Below are positions 8,571 to 15,591 of a stretch of 64,000 nucleotides of DNA, piece by piece (positions within the stretch are counted from its first letter, which is position 1; each line of letters opens with the position of its first letter). Source of the DNA: UBA5614 sp963667535 (GTDB lineage Bacteria; Cloacimonadota; Cloacimonadia; Cloacimonadales; Cloacimonadaceae); NCBI GenBank assembly GCA_963667535.2, contig CAXXDU010000002.1, positions 682,001 to 746,000 of the forward strand, in the 5' to 3' direction. The notes beneath the pieces were generated by a model. It saw only the letters and a list, made by a program, of their open reading frames with translations, ran no database searches and was not told where the DNA came from. Made by a program: the position numbers and the translations under genes.

Positions 8571-9698
8571 TTATTCAAATATCCGGAGATATGCTCCGAA
8601 TTTGTAAACTCTTTTCCAGTTCTTGCCGGTCATTTCTTCCAGAATACCCAATTTCTGAAAGTCATTGATTAAACCATAAGCAGATACGAGAGACAGAGAG
8701 GTAATTTCTGAAACATCAGCAGGGGTAACAACCGGCTTACTGAATAAGTAATTAAGCAGTTTCTGACCTGAGAGTAATTTTTTTCCCAGATTTGGCAATA
8801 ACTCTGATTCGCAGATTTTCTTCAATTCCAGAATGTTTTTTATGCCGTCTATAGCTTTTTGACAGGTTTGACTCACACCGATTAAGAAAAAAGCCAGCCA
8901 GCCATGCAAATCCTGAGCTGTTCTGGTTCTATTCAAATAGTCATAGTATAGAGCCCGATTGGTTTCGAAATACTCTGATAAATACAAGGCAGGCTTGTTT
9001 ATCAATCCATCGGAAATGAGATATAAAACAATCATTAATCTACCGATTCTTCCGTTTCCATCCAGGAAAGGATGGATAGTTTCGAACTGGTAATGAGCAA
9101 TGGCAATCTTGATTAAATGTGATAGACCGGTTTTTTCATTATGCAGAAACTTTTCCAAATCACTCATCAGTCTTTCAACTTCATAACCCGGAGGTGGTAC
9201 AAACATAGCGGTTTTAATAGTTGAGCCGCCAATCCAATTCTGGCTTTTACGATATTCTCCGGGGTTTTTATGCTCGCCTCTGACCCCTTGCAAAAGTATT
9301 CCGTGAGCATTTCTCAATAATCTGGTGGATAGAGGCAAAGTGCGAAGCATATTTATACTCTCATTCATCGCTTGTATATAGTTTTGAACTTCCTTCCAGT
9401 CGTCACGACGTTCAAAAGCAATGTTCATTTCCGATAGCATAGCTTCTTCCATGTTAGTTTTTGTGCCTTCGATTTTGCTGGACAACGTAGCTTCTTTAAC
9501 TACGTGTAACATGATAAAGTGGTCAATATCGGGAACCAACTCACTATAAGCCTTTAGCTCTCCCAGCTTGAGATTTGCAGTCTCATTTAATTGCATCAGT
9601 TCAGCATTCTCAAACCTGTAACAACGGTTTATTGTATTAGGTGTAAATGCTTGATAATCATCGATTTTAACATACTTGCCTGCATTGAAATCCTTCAT
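8571..9698 (-). CDS. Fic-domain protein (AMP-transferase fold) with N-terminal inhibitory helix
   Basis: 375 residues. The Fic core motif HPFLDGNGRIGR (209-220) is complete, so the enzyme should transfer AMP (or another nucleotide moiety) from a nucleotide to a hydroxyl side chain of a target protein. Residues 73-78 (SSKIEG) match the (S/T)xxxE(G/N) inhibitory motif found in the N-terminal helix of class II Fic proteins, with Glu77 expected to block the ATP site. The C-terminal 90 residues look like a winged helix (TPADVSEITSLSLVSAYGLINDFQKLGIL), a common Fic companion. GAGGATACA precedes ATG 9698. No antitoxin gene is adjacent, as expected when inhibition is in cis. The target is unknown. 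Confidence 0.93.
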   Translation of the reverse strand: MKDFNAGKYVKIDDYQAFTPNTINRCYRFENAELMQLNETANLKLGELKAYSELVPDIDHFIMLHVVKEATLSSKIEGTKTNMEEAMLSEMNIAFERRDDWKEVQNYIQAMNESINMLRTLPLSTRLLRNAHGILLQGVRGEHKNPGEYRKSQNWIGGSTIKTAMFVPPPGYEVERLMSDLEKFLHNEKTGLSHLIKIAIAHYQFETIHPFLDGNGRIGRLMIVLYLISDGLINKPALYLSEYFETNRALYYDYLNRTRTAQDLHGWLAFFLIGVSQTCQKAIDGIKNILELKKICESELLPNLGKKLLSGQKLLNYLFSKPVVTPADVSEITSLSLVSAYGLINDFQKLGILEEMTGKNWKRVYKFGAYLRIFE

Positions 9699-9810
9699 TG
9701 TATCCTCTTGCTTGGAAAACCTTAAATTTTCTATATACTATTTAAGGTTACCGTGTGTAAACTTAAAATACTGTCAAGAAATTTTAAGTTTGAGAGGGAT
9801 TATGAGATAT

Positions 9811-9850
9811 GCAGGTTTGGAAACCTATACTACATGGTGTCTATAGCGTT
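9811..9850 (-). repeat. REP-like GTAG hairpin repeat, copy 3 (divergent stem)
   Basis: Read on the minus strand: CATGTAGTAT, then the hairpin AGGTTTCCAAACCT, then GCATATC. The stem sequence shares nothing with the CCGC copies, yet pairing is perfect. A CCTTCGAC...GCTCAGGATGAC repeat follows at 9878-9905. Confidence 0.55.
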
Positions 9851-9933
9851 TCCTGCGACAAAAGCAAAGATTTGGATCCCGTCCTTCGACTAAGCTCAGG
9901 ATGACTTAAACGGTATGACGGCGGAACGGAGTT

Positions 9934-11766
9934 TTACTTCATCAGCAGCATTTTCCTGGTGATATTGATGTTCTTGCCCTGCATTTGGTACAGATAGATA
10001 CCGGGGCTGACGTTCTTATCATGCTTATCTTTCCCGTTCCAGGTTGCATTATAGTGTCCGGCTGCTTTCATTTCATTGACGAGTGTTTTAACCAATTGTC
10101 CTTTCAGGTTATAGATATTGATGGTTACAGGCTGGTTTTCTTTAACGTCGTAAGCAATACTGGTTTCCCGATGGAACGGATTGGGATAGTTATTGAGCAG
10201 TTCTGAGCTGATGGCAGGAACTTCGGTTGGATTACTGACGCCATCGATAAAATGGAAAGTGGTCTTGGGCATAGACTGATAAGCATGGTCCAGTGCAGGT
10301 GGCGAAGCGGGGTTAATGTCGTCGGTACTTCTGCCTGCTAACAAAGAGCTATTATAGTCTGCCGAAGTCAATCCAAAGAATAAATTATTAGGACTATGTC
10401 CTGTATCAGACCCAGGCTTATACACCATTACGACTAAGTTTTGTCCTGAATAAGTAAACGGTGTGTCTAATGGTATGCAAATTACATGCTCTCCTGCCAG
10501 ATAATTTACCGTACCATCAAAGACCTGAGTAAGCTGAGTGGATGGTATCCAGGTAACAGGTAAACTATCCAGAACTGTGGTTCCCATCCAAATCCGGGTA
10601 GGCACATCAAAGACATTACCCCAGAAATGATTATAATATGAAATGGCATTAATAGTGCCCAAATGATTAATTGCTGAAGCACGATACAGGATTTCTCCAA
10701 GACTTGAATATTCAAACACTATTGAGGGCTCTACGGTCAATTGCGTTGAATCAGCGAGAGTAACGGGTGTAGTCGAGGCAGGAAATACTGCCACGCTAAT
10801 ACTGTCTGTCACGTTATTTCCGGGGACTTCATCATTCAAACCAATAACTTCAGCGCGTAAAAGATGGGTACCGATAGTCGCAGGAGTCCAGGATAAAGAA
10901 GCGGTTGCATAGCCATCATTGGCAGCGATAGGAGGTCCTGTCGTCGTGGCAAGGACATTTGTGCCTTCCATCAGGTTAATTGTGTAATTATCGTCCGGAG
11001 CTGTGCCATGATTGTTTACTGTCACAGTTAATGTGCCGGCTTCATTCTGAACCAGAGATGGCGGACAGTTTATGGACTCTCCAATCAAATCATGAGCAGG
11101 TAACTGTGCCGGTAAAAACGAGAAAATCGTGTTTTCCCCCGGGTAGGTGCTATTACTATTGTAATTGTCAGTGCTGGATACAGTTAATGTGGGCAGCAAT
11201 CTTACACTCAAATAATTTCCAACGCCTCCGGGCTCCATGTTTATCCCGATACTGGCTCCTCTACCGCTGGAATCATCTCCGCCACCCGGTCCGTAACAAA
11301 AGTCTATCTGTCCTGATTCATATAATTTTACCTGAAAATCGTATGCACTGGTCAAATAAGGATAGATACACCAGTTCATATCTGTGAATTGGACAGTAAA
11401 TACCCGATTAGGCGCACTACCTGAAAGCACATACATACATTGAGTTGTAAACCGCCAATTATCCCATAACGGTGCTAGTATAGGATGATATACGTTGAAA
11501 TTAAGATTATTACTGGAAAGATGATTTAACGCAAGATTGAAATAAACGTAGCCGTAATAGCTTATCCTGAGCTGCGTATAGATATTTTCTCCATAATGAA
11601 ATGGAAAGCCGATATCCACAGGATTGTTGATGGTGTCTACAACTGTTCCGTTTATCGGAATATATGTTTGTATGCGGGATTGAAAAGTGTAATATTGATT
11701 GATATCAGCCGACAACGTCCCACATAACATAATCAAAAACATAAGAAAAAGCAGCAATGCTTTCAT
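9934..11766 (-). CDS. Large secreted protein with CARDB-like domain and C-terminal sorting domain
   Basis: 610 residues. The start at 11766 is supported by GGAGGACAC; the N-terminus MKALLLFLMFLIMLCGTLSA is a signal peptide. Residues about 25-220 resemble beta-rich exported domains (WDNWRF, YVYFNL). Residues about 235-335 (HDLIGESINCPPS...NNHGTAPDDNY...ATIGTHLLRAEV) read as a CARDB-type adhesion domain. The last 90 residues (NNYPNPFHRETSIAYDV, IYNLKGQLVKTLVNEM, WNGKD, SPGIYLYQ, RKMLLMK) are the sorting domain seen on several proteins here, expected to direct export to the surface or medium by a type IX-like route. The gene is monocistronic. The binding partner is unknown. Confidence 0.85.
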   Translation of the reverse strand: MKALLLFLMFLIMLCGTLSADINQYYTFQSRIQTYIPINGTVVDTINNPVDIGFPFHYGENIYTQLRISYYGYVYFNLALNHLSSNNLNFNVYHPILAPLWDNWRFTTQCMYVLSGSAPNRVFTVQFTDMNWCIYPYLTSAYDFQVKLYESGQIDFCYGPGGGDDSSGRGASIGINMEPGGVGNYLSVRLLPTLTVSSTDNYNSNSTYPGENTIFSFLPAQLPAHDLIGESINCPPSLVQNEAGTLTVTVNNHGTAPDDNYTINLMEGTNVLATTTGPPIAANDGYATASLSWTPATIGTHLLRAEVIGLNDEVPGNNVTDSISVAVFPASTTPVTLADSTQLTVEPSIVFEYSSLGEILYRASAINHLGTINAISYYNHFWGNVFDVPTRIWMGTTVLDSLPVTWIPSTQLTQVFDGTVNYLAGEHVICIPLDTPFTYSGQNLVVMVYKPGSDTGHSPNNLFFGLTSADYNSSLLAGRSTDDINPASPPALDHAYQSMPKTTFHFIDGVSNPTEVPAISSELLNNYPNPFHRETSIAYDVKENQPVTINIYNLKGQLVKTLVNEMKAAGHYNATWNGKDKHDKNVSPGIYLYQMQGKNINITRKMLLMK

Positions 11767-12189
11767 GTGTCCTCCACTATTATAATCCTTCATTTACATT
11801 TGAGTTGGATACATATATTCGGAAGATAATACCAGGATAAATCAAGATAAATCAAAATATACTGATTATAGATATTCTGTCAAAGTCTTTTTGTAGGGAC
11901 ATGCCTTGTGCGTGTCCTTGGTAATAAACTGAAAATGAAAAGAACCAGGTACAAGTCAGGGATTTAAACAGCATGGATCCCTGCCTGCGCAGGGACGACA
12001 CCGTTCTACTGTTCCACCGTTTCACCGTTCCACCATTCCACTGTTCCTCCATTCCACTGTTCCTCCATTCCACCATTCCACTTTTTCGGACAAGCGCAAG
12101 GCATGTCCCTACAGTTATTGCAAAATATCTTGACTCTTAACGCCAAAGAATTACATAGTAAATTTAATAATACTGATTGTGAGGACGTA
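11767..12189. other. 423-bp gene-free gap with a repeat element
   Basis: It holds the 222-bp inverted-repeat element (11892-12113, listed separately) and otherwise AT-rich sequence. No promoter was identified with confidence. Short frames across it translate the TTCCACC repeats and are not genes. Confidence 0.6.
11892..12113. repeat. 222-bp element with 26-bp terminal inverted repeats and a pyrimidine minisatellite
   Basis: The left end TGTAGGGACATGCCTTGTGC (first 20 of 26 bases) and the right end, read in reverse complement, agree at 24 of 26 positions. The interior has no gene; 12001-12085 is a run of short TTCCACCATTCCACTG-like units. This is typical of a non-autonomous, MITE-like element. 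The ends also begin with GTAG, as do the REP-like hairpins. Confidence 0.65.
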
Positions 12190-12666
12190 ATGAAACCGGT
12201 TTTAGTAATGATTCTGTTCCTGATATTGACAACTTTATTAAACGCTATTACCTACTCGACTGATGATTGCATTGATTTGGTGATGATGTATGGTCATGCT
12301 CAGGACATTCAAGGTGTGCCTTGTTTTGTCTCTCAATATTATGACGAATGGGATCTTCCATCCAAAGATTTTGCCATCACATATCTGGCAGATACAGGCT
12401 CTGTATTTGCGATAGTCCAGAATAATCTGGATACTTATAAAAGCACTGATAAAACCGAGGAAATGAAGCTGGTGGAAATCGTGGCTTGCCCCTATTTGGA
12501 AAATGATAGAGAATATATGGCTGCGATTGATCTGGACTATATCAAGTATGAATTTGGCAGGAGTCAATTAGCGAACCTGACCCAGGACGAGCAGATTGAG
12601 TTTTGTGAACGCATTGTCAGAGCACATTGTGTGATACAGGATATTACAATTGACTTAGACGAGTAA
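12190..12666 (+). CDS. Small secreted protein, unknown family (paralogue of 7886-8359)
   Basis: 158 residues with the signal peptide MKPVLVMILFLILTTLLNA. The start at 12190 is chosen because GAGGACGTA lies just before it; the frame is open further upstream but lacks a signal there. It shares the order YLADTGSVFAIVQNN, YKSTDKTEE, ACPY and a MAAIDLDYIKY-like block with the protein at 7886. Mature charge is strongly acidic. No catalytic motif is seen. It stands alone between repeats. Confidence 0.75.
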   Translation: MKPVLVMILFLILTTLLNAITYSTDDCIDLVMMYGHAQDIQGVPCFVSQYYDEWDLPSKDFAITYLADTGSVFAIVQNNLDTYKSTDKTEEMKLVEIVACPYLENDREYMAAIDLDYIKYEFGRSQLANLTQDEQIEFCERIVRAHCVIQDITIDLDE

Positions 12667-13000
12667 AAGGCTAACCACGAAATACACGAAGTACACGAAA
12701 AGGTATTCTTTTACCACAAAGACTCAAAGACACAAAGGATTTTTTAACCACAGAATTAACAGAATACACAGAAAAAGAAAGTTTTAATACAGAGAAGCAG
12801 AGCTGGAGAGAATCAGTGTTGCAGAGGAAAGAGTATGTAGTACCGCATTCATGCGGTTTTATTGCTATAGACATCTTTCTACTCCATCGTATCATGGAAA
12901 ATACTCTCTGTGTCTCTAAAAATCAATTAAAACAGCATGGATTCCTGCCGGAGTTTATCCTGATGTATAGAAGGGCAGGAATGACAAAAAGGAGCAAAAA
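12667..13000. repeat. 334-bp gap: ACCACGAAAxACACGAA remnants and REP-like hairpin copy 4
   Basis: It begins with ACCACGAAATACACGAAG units and ACCACAAAGACTCAAAG and ACCACAGAATTAACAG units, short purine-rich repeats that also follow the next two genes. A REP-like hairpin lies at 12834-12873 (TATGTAGTA, CCGCATTCATGCGG, TTTTATTGCTATAGACATC). Confidence 0.65.
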
Positions 13001-13579
13001 GTGAGTGTAAAAGAAGAAGACAGTAAAAGACTCAACGAGCTTTACCATGAGCTTTTGGCAAAGAAAGATGAGTATTACCAGCTTGTAAAACAAGTTTACC
13101 GCTTTCCTATGCAGGACTATTGTGTTAAATCCAGAACAGGTAATCCCATCAGATTATCTGACCTCTTTGGCAAACACGATGAGCTGATTCTGGTGCACAA
13201 CATGGGTAAATTCTGTCCCTGGTGTACACTCTGGGCAGATGGATTTAACGGGATTATCCACCATCTGGAAGAAAGAGCTGCTTTTGTTGTATCCACCCCT
13301 GATGAGCCGGATGTGATGAGGAAGTTTGCCAGAAGCAGAAGATGGGCTTTTAATATGGTTTCCACACTGGGAACCACTCTCAAGAAAGACCTGGGTTTTG
13401 AAGATGAAAACGGTAACTATCATCCCGGTGTATCCATTATTAAGAAAATGGAAGACGGTACCCTGATGCATATCTCCAAAACTCCTTTCGGACCAGGTGA
13501 TGATTTCTGTTCATTATGGTATTTCTTTGATATGCTGGATAAAGCCAATCCCGATTGGAATCCGCAGATAAATTACTGA
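13001..13579 (+). CDS. DUF899-type thioredoxin-fold protein
   Basis: 192 residues, cytoplasmic. The segment MGKFCPWCTLWADGFNG (68-84) is the hallmark of DUF899 proteins, a thioredoxin/AhpC-like family; here it contains a CxxC pair (Cys72, Cys75). The downstream GVSIIKKMEDGTLMHISKTPFGPGDDFCSLWYFFDML also fits. The precise reaction is not known for the family; a redox or peroxide-related role is an inference. The start is GTG 13001, preceded by AGGAGCAAAAA. The gene has no operon partner and is enclosed by repeats. Confidence 0.85.
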   Translation: MSVKEEDSKRLNELYHELLAKKDEYYQLVKQVYRFPMQDYCVKSRTGNPIRLSDLFGKHDELILVHNMGKFCPWCTLWADGFNGIIHHLEERAAFVVSTPDEPDVMRKFARSRRWAFNMVSTLGTTLKKDLGFEDENGNYHPGVSIIKKMEDGTLMHISKTPFGPGDDFCSLWYFFDMLDKANPDWNPQINY

Positions 13580-13584
13580 TTTTT

Positions 13585-13730
13585 AACCACGAAAAACACG
13601 AAAAACACGAAAAAATATTTTAGTATGTAGTTCCGCTTTTACGCGGTTTTGCTCTAATAGATATCGAGCTAGAGTCTAACCACAGAATAAACAGAAAGAA
13701 CAGAAAGGGAAAGATACAATGCAGATGAAA
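13585..13730 (+). repeat. Duplicated about 140-bp repeat block, copy 1 (contains REP-like hairpin copy 5)
   Basis: ACCACGAAAAACACG units, a REP-like hairpin at 13624-13668 (TATGTAGTT, CCGCTTTTACGCGG, TTTTGCTCTAATAGATATCG) and ACCACAGAATAAACAG plus AAAGGGAAAGAT. The same sequence of parts follows the next gene at 14572-14712. Confidence 0.75.
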
Positions 13731-13837
13731 ACTCCTTATCACCATATCACGCAAAGTAATTAATTCTTAATTTTTAATTCTTAATTTGGATGAGTCTATC
13801 CTTCGACAGGCTCAGGATGACGAGAGGAGTATAATGT

Positions 13838-14569
13838 ATGCATATCAATGATGCTAAAATGTACAAAGAAATTATGCAGATTGCGATAGATTATCTGTCA
13901 GCAAGGGTAAATGCTGAGAATGTTATGAAGTATTCCCGCTATTTCAAGGAAGGTTATGATGCCTGGGGAAGCGGTATAAACGACACTCAGGATGTGGTGA
14001 AACTTATTCAGAATAAATATCCTGAGCTTACCATGGCACAGATTATTGAGCTGGGTTCATTGCTCTTTAAGCATGGTAAATATGAAATGGGCAGCGTGGC
14101 TTTGGTTCTGATATCTAATCGTGAGAAGGACTTTGATAAGGTTGTATTCTCTGGTTTAAAGAGTTGGTTTGACCATGGTGTTGGCAATTGGGGACATAGC
14201 GATTATCTCTGTTCAAAGGTTACTCCGCCCTTCATTCTGAAGCACATTATAGATTATCATGAGATGCAGGATTGGATTATCTCGGAAAGCCGCTGGACAC
14301 GCAGAGCTGTGCCTGTTACTCTACTCTGTTTGCGCAAAACCGAAAAGCCGGAAAACCTGCTTGCCTTCATAGAACCGCTGATGTCGGATAAAGAAAGAGT
14401 TGTACATCAGGGAGTGGGCTGGTTCTTACGTGAACTCTGGAAAATTCAACCTGTTCCTGTGGAAGATTTACTTTACAAATACCGCAATACCGCTGCCAGA
14501 TTGATAATCCAATATGCCACAGAGAAGATGAGCAAAGAGCAAAAAGAACGTTACCGCAAAGAGAAGTAA
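13838..14569 (+). CDS. DNA alkylation repair protein, AlkD-like HEAT-repeat glycosylase
   Basis: 243 residues, all helical by appearance. The conserved pieces NWGHSDYLCSKV (117-128), SESRWTRRAVPVTLL (149-163) and VVHQGVGWFLRELWK (195-210 region) match the AlkD family, which removes bulky or positively charged alkylated bases (3mA, 7mG) using a HEAT-like scaffold rather than base flipping. GGAG lies about 11 bases before ATG 13838, a slightly long spacing. No adaptive-response partner (ada, alkB) is nearby. Confidence 0.85.
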   Translation: MHINDAKMYKEIMQIAIDYLSARVNAENVMKYSRYFKEGYDAWGSGINDTQDVVKLIQNKYPELTMAQIIELGSLLFKHGKYEMGSVALVLISNREKDFDKVVFSGLKSWFDHGVGNWGHSDYLCSKVTPPFILKHIIDYHEMQDWIISESRWTRRAVPVTLLCLRKTEKPENLLAFIEPLMSDKERVVHQGVGWFLRELWKIQPVPVEDLLYKYRNTAARLIIQYATEKMSKEQKERYRKEK

Positions 14570-14571
14570 TC

Positions 14572-14712
14572 AACCACGAAAAACACAAAATACACGAAAA
14601 ATATTTTTGTATGTAGTTCCGCATTCATGCGGTTTTGTTATAATAGATATCGAGTTAGATTCTAACCACAGAATTAACAGAAAGAACAGAAAGGGAAAGA
14701 TTTTTAATGCAG
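14572..14712 (+). repeat. Duplicated repeat block, copy 2 (contains REP-like hairpin copy 6)
   Basis: Nearly the same order and sequence as 13585-13730: ACCACGAAAAACAC units, hairpin at 14610-14654 (TATGTAGTT, CCGCATTCATGCGG, TTTTGTTATAATAGATATCG), ACCACAGAATTAACAG. The two blocks flank the AlkD-like gene as direct repeats. Confidence 0.75.
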
Positions 14713-14866
14713 AGACGGAGAGAAGCAGAGGAAAACTCCCAATCACCCAACCACATAATCACTTAATCATTATTCCAATCTTATCAGACTTGGTTTTAAG
14801 AGTATTCTCTTTAAGTTATCATTAAAGACATTAGTTCAAAATTGATGTCAGAAAAGGGAGTTCATT

Positions 14867-15055
14867 ATGAAATGCAACGTCGGCAAGACAGACAAAATCA
14901 TTCGAATCGTATTAGCAATTATGGGCTTTGGTATTGGATTAGCAATTCCATCATGGTGGGCACTTTTCGGTTTAATCCCGTTAATAACTGGACTGACAGG
15001 TTTTTGTCCACTATATACTTTAATTGGCATAAGCACTTGTAAAATTGAGAAATAG
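14867..15055 (+). CDS. DUF2892-type inner membrane protein
   Basis: 62 residues: MKCNVGKTDKIIRIVLAIMG, a two-helix hairpin with IPSWWALFGLIPLITGLTGFCPLYTLIGIST and a C-terminal CKIEK. This is the standard DUF2892 (YgaP-tail-like) pattern, including the MxxNxGxxDRxIR-like start and the GFCPLY motif. GGGAG precedes ATG 14867. The function is unknown; members often accompany rhodanese or thiol-related genes, but none is here. Confidence 0.9.
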   Translation: MKCNVGKTDKIIRIVLAIMGFGIGLAIPSWWALFGLIPLITGLTGFCPLYTLIGISTCKIEK

Positions 15056-15102
15056 GTGCTAAGGATATACCAAATACCCGGAATAATGAATATGGAGGAA
15101 CC

Positions 15103-15468
15103 ATGAGATTAGCTTTGATAATATTGGGACTAATAGGATTATTGCTGATGGGATGTGCAACGCATGCAGTTCTGCCATTTTATAATACACCACAGTGGAA
15201 TAGCTTTTACACAGGTGGAGATGGCAATACTACAGAACAAGCCGTTGTTATCAATACTAATGATGACAAGAAAATAATTGAAGCCGAAAACCACTATCTG
15301 GATAACATGTTGACTTCCAAAGGCAAAACATACAAAATCAATACCCGCACAGCTTATGGTGTAAACGGTAAAGCATATGATAAACTGGAAGTGGTCATTG
15401 ATAACAGTACAGCCAGAGAATACCACTTTGATATATCCAAGCCATACGGGCAAGCTATGCAGCCTTGA
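15103..15468 (+). CDS. Small lipoprotein, unknown function
   Basis: 121 residues. A type II signal peptide ends in LLLMGC with Cys17 as the lipidation site. The mature part (ATHAVLPFYNTPQWNSFYTGG...) is polar, with an acidic middle and no recognised domain. GGAGGAACC precedes ATG 15103. It follows the DUF2892 gene by 47 bp and may be co-transcribed with it. Confidence 0.8.
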   Translation: MRLALIILGLIGLLLMGCATHAVLPFYNTPQWNSFYTGGDGNTTEQAVVINTNDDKKIIEAENHYLDNMLTSKGKTYKINTRTAYGVNGKAYDKLEVVIDNSTAREYHFDISKPYGQAMQP

Positions 15469-15534
15469 CTTTGAAAACCCGATAAATATTTGCAGATAAA
15501 ATAAAACAATTTGAATATTAGTTTGATTCTCTTT

Positions 15535-15550
15535 CGGAATGGTTATTGCT
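15535..15550 (+). promoter_or_regulatory. Possible sigma-54 promoter for the 943-residue secreted protein
   Basis: CGGAATGGTTATTGCT has GG and GC exactly ten bases apart with TTGC at the -12 side, and lies about 42 bases before ATG 15592. The -24 half is weaker than TGGCAC, so this is only a candidate. Confidence 0.35.
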
Positions 15551-15591
15551 ATTTAAATATTTCCTATTCGATTCATATACGGAGGAAAGAA

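Noticed and set aside
11852..12076. 74-codon frame rich in repeated NGGT/WNSG-like residues
   Set aside because: Translation of the TTCCACC minisatellite inside the inverted-repeat element.
14607..14825. 72-codon plus-strand frame after the AlkD-like gene
   Set aside because: It begins inside a REP-like hairpin and covers repeat sequence; no ribosome site.
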